Shown piece by piece: positions 34,252 to 43,343 of a DNA stretch of 64,000 bases. The notes under the pieces are model-generated. The model was not told the DNA's origin. It did no database searches and saw only the letters and a program-made list of their open reading frames with translations. Source of the stretch: Paenibacillus sp. URB8-2 (GTDB taxonomy: Bacteria > Bacillota > Bacilli > Paenibacillales > Paenibacillaceae); contig NZ_AP023239.1 of assembly GCF_013393385.1 (NCBI RefSeq), positions 4,402,001 to 4,466,000 on the forward strand. Reading direction: 5' to 3'. A program made the translations under genes and the position numbers. Position 1 is the first letter of the stretch. Each line of letters opens with the position of its first letter.

Positions 34252-35682
34252 TCAATTATAATTGACGCGCCGGAAGCTAAGTCCAGTCAGCTTCCGGACT
34301 ACCCAGACGAGCATCGTGACGGCCATCATGTCGAAGCAGACATTGAACAGAAACAAATGCTTCCCGATATCCGCGCGGCCATCGCCGAGGATCGGCACGA
34401 GGAACGCAAAGATGCCAAGTAGTCCGAGCAGCATCATCAGCTCGCAAGCCACCCGCTGCCGCCGGTCCGCGCTTCGCAGGTACTCATACAACGCCCCGGC
34501 GTAGTAAACAGCGTAGAACAAGGCAAGGAATCCCAGACTATGCGGCAGCACATTACTTTTAAGCTGGCTCCATGCACTGTAGGTATAGGCGAGAGCGCCC
34601 GGCGGCTTATTGTCCGCTTTCTCGAAATTCCCGAGATACGAAGGGCGAATCGTCATACTGTTCGCTGCCGCGTAACGCATGTTATTCAGCAGACGGCCGG
34701 GATGCTTCAGATAGAACAGCAGCACATCCTTGTGGGAAATCCGGCTGTAAAAATCGGGGACGAGCGAAGGGTCATCCTGTTTAATCGCCGTGCCGCTCTC
34801 GAAATAGTTAGTGCCCGCCAGCACCTCCAATCTTTCAGGCAGCCCCAGCTCCTTAAGGTCCCCTTTCACATCCGGCGAACCGTTCAGAATACCGTAAAAT
34901 ACCGTCTGATACAGGTTGATATGCTTCAAATCCTTGGGAGCGGCGGCGTACATGATGACGGAAATAAGAAAGATTGCGATAGAGAAGCGTATCGCCGCTT
35001 TGCGGAAGCCCGTAGCCCCCTGTAGCGACGCGAACCGCAGAAAGATCAACGCGAAGGCGACGCCGGTGGGCGCATTCTGGATTTTGGAGCAGGTCAGGAA
35101 GAAGATTGCCACAAAGAAGAGCCACAAGTCCTTGACCTCCCGATTCTCCTTGAAAGCAAGCCTGAGTCCCAGCGCGAAAGTCAGCAGCATGAATACGAGC
35201 GAGACCGGCTCACCGAACAGCGAATTGAAATACGCGAGATAGCCGATATCGTAAAAGACGAACAGCAGCGCTCCCGCCAGCAGCAGCCCCGTGATATAAG
35301 AGCCGCGGGCGTTATGTTTGACCAGCAGCCAGGTCGCCGCGAGCAGCAGAATACCATACACCGCAGCCAGCAGCCGGATGTCGAACCAGCTTCCATGGAA
35401 CAGGCCGCCAAGCAGCCTCGGCACCAGCACGAGGAAAATCTGCGATGAGGGGTAGAACCCCCTGAACAGATTCTCGTACGCAAACCGGGAATGGCTGTAG
35501 CTGAAAAAGCGGTCTTGATAAGTTTCCGATGCGTTGTAATAATTCAATCCGATCGTGTTCATCATTCGCAGAAAGTCGCCGTTGTCGGCCACTCCAATAA
35601 ATGGCCCGAGGAACAGCAGGCCGAGCAGCAGGCCGAAGCCCGCCGCCGTCGCCAGAACATGCGGTTTAAACCATCGTTTCAT
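34252..35682 (-). CDS. GT-C-like multi-pass membrane glycosyltransferase (WsfD-like)
   Basis: 476 residues with about ten to eleven hydrophobic segments. The first extracytoplasmic loop has G-V-A-D-N-G-D-F-L-R-M, an acidic motif typical of GT-C enzymes that use lipid-linked sugars, followed by Y-F-S-Y-S-H-S-R-F. It resembles the integral-membrane hexose transferases of S-layer and wall glycan clusters. It probably adds a sugar to a surface polymer outside the membrane. It follows the LtaS-family gene by 52 bases on the same strand, suggesting a joint role. Start ATG with GGGAGAG upstream. Family assignment is by topology and the loop motif only. Confidence 0.65.
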   Translation of the reverse strand: MKRWFKPHVLATAAGFGLLLGLLFLGPFIGVADNGDFLRMMNTIGLNYYNASETYQDRFFSYSHSRFAYENLFRGFYPSSQIFLVLVPRLLGGLFHGSWFDIRLLAAVYGILLLAATWLLVKHNARGSYITGLLLAGALLFVFYDIGYLAYFNSLFGEPVSLVFMLLTFALGLRLAFKENREVKDLWLFFVAIFFLTCSKIQNAPTGVAFALIFLRFASLQGATGFRKAAIRFSIAIFLISVIMYAAAPKDLKHINLYQTVFYGILNGSPDVKGDLKELGLPERLEVLAGTNYFESGTAIKQDDPSLVPDFYSRISHKDVLLFYLKHPGRLLNNMRYAAANSMTIRPSYLGNFEKADNKPPGALAYTYSAWSQLKSNVLPHSLGFLALFYAVYYAGALYEYLRSADRRQRVACELMMLLGLLGIFAFLVPILGDGRADIGKHLFLFNVCFDMMAVTMLVWVVRKLTGLSFRRVNYN

Positions 35683-35734
35683 TATAATTTCTCTCCCAGC
35701 TTCTTCTTCATCGTTCAGCCTCTTTGCCGGACTG

Positions 35735-37633
35735 CTAACGTTTCGGCAGCAGCTTCACATATTCGTCGGACAGACTCATCCATTGCAAAATATACTTGTA
35801 GTCTTGTTCATACTTGGCAAAATCGGCGACCGGCCGGAGCGTCTTCAGCGAAACGGCCTCGCCGTCCTGAAAGCTCTTGCCCGGAACGAACATTATATCG
35901 TCGTTGAAAAAAGAACCTGACGGCAAATAGTACCTCATCCCAAGCACATTGCGGCGGATATTCAGCAGGTCGTGTCCGAACGGCGTAACCCCTTCCCTTT
36001 TCAGCGATATGCCCAGCAGATTGGCCAGGGTCGGCATAATATCAAGCTGCCCCCCCGTCCGTTCGACCGTCTTCCCCCGCTCCGAGCCGGGCATGTGAAT
36101 AATAAGCGGAATATTGAACCGGCTGATCCGGGAATCGTATTTGACTCCAAGCGCGCCTTCCACCTGCTCCGGCGGGACGTCCTGCGGCTGAAGGCCGAAA
36201 TGGTCGCCGTAGAACACCAGCAGCGTGCTGTCCCACAGTCCGTTTTGCTTCAATCCGTCAATCAGCGTGCCGATGGCATAATCGGTATAGTTAATCGCGG
36301 TCAGATAATCGCCGAGCATCGTTCCCTTGAGATTATCCGGTACGGTTATCTTCTTGAACGCATCCGGAACCTGAAAAGGGTGATGGCTTGAGGCAGTGAC
36401 GAACTGGGCGTAAAAAGGCGTCCCTTTCCTCTTCAGCTCGGCCAGCTTCTGCACTCCCGTAATGTACAATTGTTCATCCGAAGCGCCGAAAGCGTTGAAA
36501 AGATCATTCTTATAATACGGCTTGTCATAATAACCGTTGAATCCTATGGCCGCATAAAGCTCCTTCCGGTTCCAGAAGCCCACCTTGTTGACATGGAAGG
36601 TATAGGATTCGTATCCTTTGTTCTCCAGCACGCGTGGAAGGCTAGGCAGCGTCCGGTCCCCGAAACCTGTGGACATGGCCAGCGTTCCGATGGGATAGAT
36701 GGACGTATTGCTCATAAATTCGGCATCCGATGTGTTGCCCGGACCAATCTGCTGAAAGATATGGGGAAAATAAAGCCCTTCATCCGCCAGCTTATTCAGA
36801 TTCGGCGTAAGCTCCTGCCCATTCAGCGACTGATGCAGCGGGAAGTTCTGAAAAGCCTCCATCTGCACGACAATGACATTCTTGCCCTTCATGGAACCAT
36901 AGTAGTCGGCGGAAGGCGTGCCGGACGGCGCTCCTCCATAGTTGTAGGAGGCCTCAAGCGCGCCAACCTTGGCGATCGTATCCTTGATATTGCCGGTGCC
37001 GACCAGTTCGCTGTTCTGCCGCTCCCGGATGGCGGCGACGACTTCGTAATTCAGGAAGCCCGCACTTTCCGCCTGCACCAGTTCGTTCGTGATTCCCGCC
37101 GAAGCATGAATCGTATAGGCGGACAACGAAGCGCCTCCGATTATGGAGACCAGAAGCACGACCAAATACACGCCTCGATGTTTCGGCGGAGCGTAGGCCG
37201 AGCGCATGTCTCTCGGGGCCGGCTTCCATCTGCGGAACAAGCGGTAAATCACGTACACCGCAATGTCCGCAAAGAACAAATAATCGACAAGCTGAATCGT
37301 CGACTTGACACTGTCCCTGATCTCAAATACCTGGTTCAGCTCATACAGAGCCAGATAAGTCGGCACCGAGCCGAAATGATTGAAATATACGCTTGCGGCG
37401 AACAGCAGCAGCGACAGCAAGCCGTTGAAAATCCAGAATGCGGCGTTCTTCGCCATGGAAGGCACCACCACGGCCAAGATTCCCATCAGCAGCAGCACCG
37501 GCGCGGCATCGGCCAGGACCCACTCCCAAGCGATCCGGTCGAAGAACAGCATCCGCAGCAGCAGCAGCTTCAGCACGAGCAGCGCGGACACGGTATAGAA
37601 CCGGCCGGCAGCCCCTTTATTTTTTTCGTTCAT
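35735..37633 (-). CDS. LTA synthase family protein (sulfatase-fold glycerol- or polyol-phosphate transferase)
   Basis: 632 residues: five N-terminal membrane helices (to about residue 180) and a large extracellular sulfatase domain. Metal and nucleophile positions are visible: Glu in V-V-Q-M-E-A-F-Q-N, the Thr nucleophile in G-P-G-N-T-S-D-A-E-F, S-S-H-H-P-F, and Asp-His in F-Y-G-D-H-F-G. These match LtaS/YfnI/YqgS enzymes that polymerise glycerol-phosphate from phosphatidylglycerol. The ATG at 37633 has GAGGGG six bases upstream; a longer open frame to 37732 would precede the first helix with no site. Neighbour GT-C gene suggests decoration of a teichoic-type polymer. Confidence 0.88.
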   Translation of the reverse strand: MNEKNKGAAGRFYTVSALLVLKLLLLRMLFFDRIAWEWVLADAAPVLLLMGILAVVVPSMAKNAAFWIFNGLLSLLLFAASVYFNHFGSVPTYLALYELNQVFEIRDSVKSTIQLVDYLFFADIAVYVIYRLFRRWKPAPRDMRSAYAPPKHRGVYLVVLLVSIIGGASLSAYTIHASAGITNELVQAESAGFLNYEVVAAIRERQNSELVGTGNIKDTIAKVGALEASYNYGGAPSGTPSADYYGSMKGKNVIVVQMEAFQNFPLHQSLNGQELTPNLNKLADEGLYFPHIFQQIGPGNTSDAEFMSNTSIYPIGTLAMSTGFGDRTLPSLPRVLENKGYESYTFHVNKVGFWNRKELYAAIGFNGYYDKPYYKNDLFNAFGASDEQLYITGVQKLAELKRKGTPFYAQFVTASSHHPFQVPDAFKKITVPDNLKGTMLGDYLTAINYTDYAIGTLIDGLKQNGLWDSTLLVFYGDHFGLQPQDVPPEQVEGALGVKYDSRISRFNIPLIIHMPGSERGKTVERTGGQLDIMPTLANLLGISLKREGVTPFGHDLLNIRRNVLGMRYYLPSGSFFNDDIMFVPGKSFQDGEAVSLKTLRPVADFAKYEQDYKYILQWMSLSDEYVKLLPKR

Positions 37634-37772
37634 GCTTACCCCTCTTATTTGTAAAATTCGTTTAATACCCATTATAGTCAAAATATAGCGAACCTCAAAG
37701 GCGGTTCGTATATCCGCTTGGATTTGACGCATTGCGCAGCCAAACGTTTAAAATTAAACATGGGGTGAGAAG

Positions 37773-38915
37773 ATGAGCGAGAAAACATTTGTGCTGGCGC
37801 CGGATTCCTTTAAAGAGAGTATGACGGCCAAAGAAGTATGTATCGCAATGGAAAAAGGGCTGCGGAAGGTCTATCCGGCGGCTAATTATATTCATGTCCC
37901 GATGGCGGATGGCGGTGAAGGAACGGTACAGTCGCTTGTGGATGCCTCGGGCGGACAAATCCATTATGTAGAAGTTACGGGACCGCTCGGACAGCCGGTC
38001 ACAGCCAAGTATGGCATTCTAGGCGACGGGACAACCGCGGCAATTGAGATGGCGTCCGCAAGCGGAATTCATCTGGTGACCAAGGAAACCAAAAATCCTT
38101 TGACCACAACAACTTATGGAACGGGCGAGCTGATTCGAGAATGTCTGGATCAAGGAATCCGGAAAATTATCATCGGCATCGGGGGAAGCGCGACGAACGA
38201 CGGCGGCACAGGCATGGCTGAAGCGCTTGGAGCCAAATTTCTGGACGAGAAAGGGAATCTTCTTCCCCGAGGGGGAGGCGATCTGGACAGGCTGGCAAGC
38301 ATTGATATTTCTTCGCCTGATGAACGGCTTCGCCATACGGAGCTGATTGTGGCCTGCGATGTTACGAATCCGCTCTGCGGGGAACATGGCGCCTCTTATG
38401 TGTTTGGCCCGCAAAAAGGAGCCACGCCCGAGATGGTGCGCAGGCTTGATGCCAACCTTGCCCATTATGCAGAGGTCGTGAAACAGCAGCTCCATAAAGA
38501 TGTGCGGGATATCCCGGGAGCTGGCGCGGCCGGCGGTTTGGGCGCGGGCCTGCTGATTTTTACACAGGCGGAGCTGCGGAAAGGCATCGAGATTGTCATC
38601 GAGTATACCGGTTTAAGACAAAAGCTGGCTGATGCGGATCTTGTGTTCACAGGGGAAGGCGGCATTGATTTTCAGACCAAGTTCGGCAAAACCCCTTATG
38701 GGGTAGCCCGGACAGCCAAAGAAAGCGGCAAGAAGGTGATTGCCATTGCCGGATATGTTGGAGAAGGAATCGATACCCTGTATGCGGAAGGCATTGATGC
38801 GGTATTCGGTATCGTTCCGGGCGCATCCGGCCTGGAGAAGCTGCTGGCGGAGGGTTCGCAAAACGTCGAACGAACCTGCGAGAATATCGCCAGGGTACTT
38901 AAATTAAACGATTAA
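37773..38915 (+). CDS. glxK: Glycerate kinase (GarK/GlxK type)
   Basis: 380-residue ATP-dependent glycerate kinase forming 2-phosphoglycerate (or 3-phosphoglycerate) from D-glycerate. Family blocks: A-P-D-S-F-K-E-S-M-T-A (9-19), M-A-D-G-G-E-G-T-V, I-E-M-A-S-A-S-G, G-I-G-G-S-A-T-N-D-G-G-T-G-M, D-V-T-N-P-L-C-G, P-G-A-G-A-A-G-G-L-G-A-G and T-G-E-G-G-I-D-F-Q-T. ATG with GGGGTGAG upstream. Divergent from the LtaS-family gene and followed 27 bases later by a broken SDR gene. Confidence 0.93.
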   Translation: MSEKTFVLAPDSFKESMTAKEVCIAMEKGLRKVYPAANYIHVPMADGGEGTVQSLVDASGGQIHYVEVTGPLGQPVTAKYGILGDGTTAAIEMASASGIHLVTKETKNPLTTTTYGTGELIRECLDQGIRKIIIGIGGSATNDGGTGMAEALGAKFLDEKGNLLPRGGGDLDRLASIDISSPDERLRHTELIVACDVTNPLCGEHGASYVFGPQKGATPEMVRRLDANLAHYAEVVKQQLHKDVRDIPGAGAAGGLGAGLLIFTQAELRKGIEIVIEYTGLRQKLADADLVFTGEGGIDFQTKFGKTPYGVARTAKESGKKVIAIAGYVGEGIDTLYAEGIDAVFGIVPGASGLEKLLAEGSQNVERTCENIARVLKLND

Positions 38916-38942
38916 CAGAAACGTCAAAGGAGCGGAATACTC

Positions 38943-39636
38943 ATGGAAAATAGGAAAGCGCCTGCCGTTACCCCGATCAAGGTGATCGTTACTGGCGCCA
39001 CGGGCATGGTCGGGGAAGGCGTCCTGCATGAATGCCTGCTGCATCCCGAGGTGGAAGAGGGTGCTTGCGGTCAACCGCAGACCCTCCGGCATGTCCCATC
39101 CCAAGCTGAAGGAAATCATCCATACCGATTGGTTCGACTTTACGCCCATTCAGGAACGGCTTGCGGGCTATGACGCCTGTTTCTTTTGCCTGGGTGTGTC
39201 TTCTGTCGGAAAAAGCGAGGCAGAATACACTCGGCTTACCTACGACTTGACGCTTCATGCGGCGGAGCTGCTCGCCGGATTGAATCCGGGAATGGTGTTC
39301 TGCTACGTTTCGGGGGAAGGCACTGACAGCTCCGAACGGGGCCGGAGCATGTGGGCCCGGGTGAAGGGCAAGACCGAGAACCAACTGCTGAGCCTGCCCT
39401 TCAAATCGGCCTACATGTATCGCCCGGGCTATATTCATCCGACCAAAGGCTTGAAGAACACCCATCGCTATTACTACGCTTTAACTTGGCTATACCCGGC
39501 GCTGCGTGTCCTCCTCCCCGGCCATGTTGTCACATTAAAGGAGCTGGGGCAGGCGATGATCCGGTCCGCCGTCCACGGCGCGGACAGTTCCATCCTGAAC
39601 AGCCGGGAGATTGCGGCTTTGGCGAAGCGGCGGTGA
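38943..39636 (+). pseudogene. SDR-type NAD(P)-binding protein gene with a frameshift
   Basis: The first frame gives M-E-N-R-K-A and I-V-T-G-A-T-G-M-V-G-E-G-V-L-H-E-C-L to H-P-E-V-E. From about 39055 the homologous protein continues in the next frame: R-V-L-A-V-N-R-R-P-S-G, C-F-F-C-L-G-V-S-S-V-G and Y-V-S-G-E-G-T. One extra G in GGAAGAGGGTG joins the two frames. Without the insertion it would be a normal protein of about 230 residues, an atypical SDR often annotated as epimerase. Sequencing error cannot be excluded. Confidence 0.8.
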
Positions 39637-39723
39637 GCGGGGGACTTGCGTCTAAGGCTAGTTAACCCGTTAATACGGTATGCGGACGGATGCAGCTACT
39701 GGCCTTTGGGTAGCCGCGAAATA

Positions 39724-40881
39724 TTATTTTAGAGTATCAACCAAAAAACTCCATATCTCTCCTGAGATGTTGTAGGAAATCGTGATAGCCGGAACTCCCG
39801 GCTTGGTAAATGTGGCGATACCGGGAGCTTTCGGATTTTTCTTGAATTGATAATCCTCAAGCGCAAGATTTAAGTCGTAGGCCGAAGCCAGAGTTTCTAC
39901 CTCCAACCGCAGCTTCTGCTCACTTACAGCCAGCAGTTGTTTGTCCCGCTCGGCCTGTACCGAAGCGGAGCCTGCCTTCCCGTCGAACAGAGCATGATCG
40001 CTCGCCCCGTAGATAACCCGGACCCTGTTGTCCATCGTAACGGATGCCTCGCCGCTGAAACGCAGCGTCAGCAAATCCTCTGTTCCTTTAACCACGAGGG
40101 AGGCTCCGGTCAGAGAAGGATTTTTACTGTTTTTGTTCATGATCTGTAGCGCTTTAATCCCCGCTTCCACCACTTCAGGGTCTAGGGTTCCGACGTCTAT
40201 TTCGCAACTAAATTCCGCAATCTTTCCGTTAATAAGGCCGACCGTAGCATCTTTTGCTGATAAAGTGGTATGAATAGCCACCGACTTGTCTCGGGCAGCA
40301 TCATAATCGACATAACGGGAGGCGGAATAAGCGAAGCTTCCTTTATACCCCAAACTCGCCAGCGCAACTCTGGCTCCATCACTTAATTTCTTATCGATCT
40401 CCCCGGGTTTAAGCGAACTGTTCACCTGCGCCTGTACCATTTCCCCCGTTTCCGTACTGATCCAAATTTTGGCGGTGTTGTATCCGCTTCGGTACGAATA
40501 GAGCATCTGCTTCTTTTTCGATAGGTGGTCAGCGTATTCCAGAGGAAAAGAGGTGCCCAGCATATCCCGCATCGCCTTATCGGCCGTATTCCTCATGTCC
40601 GCTTCCTTGACCACTCCCGAAGCAGTTGAAGAAACGTTATCCGTTCCCCGGTAGCCCGAGAATGGGCCATCCCCCACCGTCCAGCCCAGTCCGGCGATGG
40701 TCAGCGCAATGCATGCCGCAGCAGCAACCCCCGCATACCGGCGTCTGACGCGTTCCCGGGCCGCTTGAGGCTGGCCCTCGCGGATGGTGCGAATCACATT
40801 CTCCGCATGCTCCGCCGTAAATCCGTTCTTTTCAAAAGGGCCTCGTCCCGCCTGTTCATACCATTTCGGCTTGTTGTCCAT
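39724..40881 (-). CDS. Putative anti-sigma factor, single-pass membrane protein
   Basis: 385 residues: a cytoplasmic N-terminal part (to about 48), one membrane helix (A-A-A-A-C-I-A-L-T-I-A-G-L) and a large extracytoplasmic domain with repeated beta-rich segments (A-K-I-W-I-S-T-E-T-G-E-M-V). The start codon overlaps the stop of the ECF sigma gene (ATGA), the classical layout of a sigma/anti-sigma pair. No zinc-binding H-x3-C-x2-C motif is seen, so it is not a ZAS-type factor. The outer domain presumably senses an envelope signal. Function inferred from topology and context. Confidence 0.65.
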   Translation of the reverse strand: MDNKPKWYEQAGRGPFEKNGFTAEHAENVIRTIREGQPQAARERVRRRYAGVAAAACIALTIAGLGWTVGDGPFSGYRGTDNVSSTASGVVKEADMRNTADKAMRDMLGTSFPLEYADHLSKKKQMLYSYRSGYNTAKIWISTETGEMVQAQVNSSLKPGEIDKKLSDGARVALASLGYKGSFAYSASRYVDYDAARDKSVAIHTTLSAKDATVGLINGKIAEFSCEIDVGTLDPEVVEAGIKALQIMNKNSKNPSLTGASLVVKGTEDLLTLRFSGEASVTMDNRVRVIYGASDHALFDGKAGSASVQAERDKQLLAVSEQKLRLEVETLASAYDLNLALEDYQFKKNPKAPGIATFTKPGVPAITISYNISGEIWSFLVDTLK

Positions 40882-41453
40882 TATTCCATCTCCTTCAGCT
40901 TGGATTGAACCTTGCGGCGGGCACGGTGAAGCCTCGATTTGACAGTTCCCTGCGACCAGCCGGTGAGTTCCGCGATATCTTTTGCCGACATTCCATATTT
41001 CAAATCGAGCACAAGCGCTTCACGAAAGCCTGCAGGCAGTTTCATAATCACATCCCAGATTTCATTGACATGCATGCTGCTAAAATATTGCATCTCCGCC
41101 GAAGCGGCAACTACCATTCCTCCGCCTGCGTTCACCCCGATCTTTTCCGTTCGATCCGGCAGCGCAGTGAAATCTCCCCACAGACTTGCTTTGAAAAAAC
41201 GGGATTTTCGGTAGGAGAACACGGCGTTGCGGGCAATAGAGAACAGCCAGGTTTGAAAGGAAGACCCTCCCCGGTACGTTTCGATGCGGTAATAGCATTT
41301 CACAAACACTTCCTGCGCCAGCCCATCCGCCTGCTCGCAGCTTGACGTCAAATAGTAGATATAATTCCAGACGTCGCCGCCGAAACGCTCCATTACAGCC
41401 CGAAGCGTATCTTCGTCCATATGGTCTGCATCTTTCAGTTCATCGAAATTCAA
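40881..41453 (-). CDS. ECF-type RNA polymerase sigma factor
   Basis: 190 residues with sigma region 2 (about 15-85: Y-Y-L-T-S-S-x5-G-L-A-Q-E-V-F-V-K-C-Y-Y, T-W-L-F-S-I-A-R-N) and region 4 (about 130-185: L-P-A-G-F-R-E-A-L-V-L and the helix-turn-helix I-A-E-L-T-G-W-S-Q-G-T-V-K-S-R-L-H-R-A-R). TTG at 41453 is preferred since GAGGTG lies six bases upstream; GTG at 41462 overlaps that site. Its natural upstream promoter region has been displaced: an ISL3-type fragment now begins at about 41514 and the old upstream sequence sits at 47.6 kb. Confidence 0.88.
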   Translation of the reverse strand: MNFDELKDADHMDEDTLRAVMERFGGDVWNYIYYLTSSCEQADGLAQEVFVKCYYRIETYRGGSSFQTWLFSIARNAVFSYRKSRFFKASLWGDFTALPDRTEKIGVNAGGGMVVAASAEMQYFSSMHVNEIWDVIMKLPAGFREALVLDLKYGMSAKDIAELTGWSQGTVKSRLHRARRKVQSKLKEME

Positions 41454-41516
41454 TGTGTTCACCTCACTGGATTAGACGAAGTCACAGCCGCCTCGGTTCC
41501 CGTTCCCGGAAAATAA
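41062..41516 (-). repeat. Direct repeat copy 1: 5' part of the sigma gene plus its leader
   Basis: About 455 bases covering the sigma gene from codon 131 back through its start and 54 bases of leader. They recur at 47169-47624 in the same orientation with only a handful of base differences (for example Thr to Ala in the word D-F-T-A-L). Sequence identity stops abruptly at both ends. Confidence 0.9.
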
Positions 41517-42242
41517 GGACATACGTACAATACCGGCATTCAAAATCTTCGGGGCGAAACCCTGCTGGATGTACTGGCTGGACGCAAATTGGAGGATTTG
41601 CGTGCTTATGCTCGTACGCACCCCGACTTTCTTTCGCTGAAGCCCAAAGCCATCGTCATGGATTTGGCCCAGATGCACCACACGTGGATCAGCGAATGTT
41701 TTCCGGATACGATTCGCATTGCAGACCGTTTCCACGTTCACGGCTATGTTATTGAAAGTATCCAGGTTGTCCGGAAGTCGGTCCAGCACAGGCTTGCTCC
41801 TCAGGCTAAGGCAATCTTGAAAAGGGACCAACCGGCTACTCACAATCCTCCAGGTGACAGTCTTTCTGAAAAGAGCAAGATCCGGCTAAACGCCCTGTTT
41901 GCCTTCTCTACTCTGCTACGCAAGGTTTGGGAGTGGAAAGAAGCGTTTTCCCACTGGTACGAGTACTCCCCGAATGTTCAGGTAGCCATTGCTAGCTTTC
42001 ACCTTTGGCTTCAGCAAGGCGAGAACATGGATCATGAATCCGCTCAGAGTACCTTGAAGACCATGCGTAATTGGCAGAATGACATCATCAAATACCATCT
42101 TTGCCGCTGGACGAATGCTACGGTAGAAGGGCGGCATAATCGTATTAAAGCCTATCAGCGGAGACACTACTTTATATGTAATCGTGAATGCTACAAAGCC
42201 GGTGTTTTAGTCGAATGTAATTGGCATCGCTTATCTGGCTGA
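41514..42242 (+). pseudogene. ISL3-family transposase, C-terminal remnant
   Basis: The frame is already open at the repeat junction (H-T-Y-N-T-G-I-Q-N-L-R-G-E-T-L-L-D-V-L-A) and runs to 42242 through I-V-M-D-L-A-Q-M-H, F-P-D-T-I-R-I-A-D-R-F-H-V, and N-A-T-V-E-G-R-H-N-R-I-K, the ISL3/IS204 DDE core and conserved tail. The N-terminal zinc-binding half is missing, replaced by the sigma-gene repeat, so it should not be active by itself. The likely right end of the element is near 42271, just before the 42274 repeat module. Confidence 0.8.
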
Positions 42243-42273
42243 AAATATCAACCACTGATTTTTCGATTGAGCC

Positions 42274-42400
42274 ACTTAAATCATACTTTTTTCGAAGCGG
42301 GGTTAGCTAAAAAAGCAAAAACTCATACCAAAGAGATTCAGAGGAGCTGCCTGATCGGTTGCTCCATTTTATTGTCTTGAAAGAAGGTGGGAACTTGAAG
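42274..42400 (+). repeat. Island module copy 1 with hairpin and 15-codon reading frame
   Basis: Begins ACTTAAATCATACTTTTTTC, contains GCGGGGTTAGC and a hairpin GGAGC...GCTCC, and leads to a 15-codon frame M-N-T-K-G-N-W-S-R-Y-L-P-L-D-S at about 42406. It aligns with 46624-46749, which leads to a related 38-codon frame. The 354-base gap 42243-42596 otherwise holds only AT-rich upstream sequence. Confidence 0.65.
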
Positions 42401-42596
42401 AAATCATGAACACAAAAGGGAATTGGTCACGGTACTTACCGTTAGATTCATAATCTATCTCGCAATATAATGAAAAATTTACATTTTATTTACAAAAAAA
42501 AGATAATTGGCGTGATTTGCAATATGTAATTTATGGTAGAAGGATAGATTTTTTATAACTAAATCTATTCTATCTTATGAAGAAAGCGGTGTTCAG

Positions 42597-43058
42597 ATGC
42601 GTAAAGGAATAGCAATGGCTTTAACTGCGTTTATGGTTATTTCAATGTTACCGGTCACCCAAGCTTTTGCAAAAGAAAAATCACAATTGAATTATTCCGT
42701 ACCTCAAGAACCAGGTGAAATCCACACTGAGGTTGCAAATCAACCAGGTAATGGTGGGTTATGTACTATTGATTTGGTTCCCATTGGTTCAAAGTTAGCT
42801 GATTTGGATTGGGGTTATGATGCATACTTTCCTATAAACTCTGTTAGTGTCAATGTTGAATGGGATGACGGTTCATCGTCGTCAGATACAACTACTTATG
42901 GTCTAGTAAATGCCACCTATCATCCTACAGGTTCTTTACAACATCAATATTCTTCCACTGGTCCCAAGGAAGTTTGGTACGATGCCAGTGGTTATATGGA
43001 ATTCTACACACTTAATTGGTGGACAAATCCGTTTGCAGATTCAGACGTAATCCGTTAA
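42597..43058 (+). CDS. Small secreted protein of unknown function
   Basis: 153 residues with a classical signal peptide: M-R-K, hydrophobic core A-M-A-L-T-A-F-M-V-I-S-M-L-P-V and a probable cut after A-F-A (residue about 25). The mature part of about 128 residues is acidic and rich in Asp, Ser, Tyr, Trp and Thr, with one Cys. No family recognised. An 8-bp inverted repeat ATAGATTT/AAATCTAT (42544-42568) lies upstream and GAAAGCGGTG serves as ribosome site. The gene is AT-richer than the flanking chromosome. Beside a permease gene it could be an effector or bacteriocin-like product, but that is a guess. Confidence 0.65.
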   Translation: MRKGIAMALTAFMVISMLPVTQAFAKEKSQLNYSVPQEPGEIHTEVANQPGNGGLCTIDLVPIGSKLADLDWGYDAYFPINSVSVNVEWDDGSSSSDTTTYGLVNATYHPTGSLQHQYSSTGPKEVWYDASGYMEFYTLNWWTNPFADSDVIR

Positions 43059-43066
43059 TATCCGCG

Positions 43067-43108
43067 AGGCAGGCGAGTTTTTTGAAGAACGCCTGTCTCT
43101 TCTTTTAT
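43067..43108 (+). terminator. Terminator after the small secreted protein gene
   Basis: AGGCAGGCG pairs with CGCCTGTCT (one wobble) around a 14-base loop, followed by CTTCTTTT. Confidence 0.7.
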
Positions 43109-43343
43109 CTAGTGACTGTTTGTCAATCCCAGTGAAACATTTCTTCCATGAAGACTTCTTAGGCGGATTGTAAGCTTTGACACTTCCACGGACGCTGATT
43201 AGATGAGATGGATGACTTTTGCCAGTTTCAGAAAGGCCTTGCTTTTTCCTTGGCCTCTGATAGCCAAGCGTGTTTCGTATCCGAATCTCGGGCGGCCTTT
43301 AACCAATTAGAGTCTATATAAGTAGAATAAAGAAGGTGTTATC

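Noticed and set aside
36470-37654. Plus-strand open frame of 394 codons
   Set aside because: Fully antisense to the LtaS-family gene; His/Arg/Gln-rich and without domains.
42274-42400. Possible c-di-GMP riboswitch, because of GCGGGGTTAGC
   Set aside because: The matching part is short and the other conserved helices of the GEMM aptamer are absent upstream.
43110-43303. Minus-strand frame reading P-P-K-K-S-S-W-K-K-C-F-T-G-I-D-K, resembling a transposase C-terminus
   Set aside because: No start codon, no family match I can name, and the frame continues through the terminator at 43067-43108. Too weak to call.
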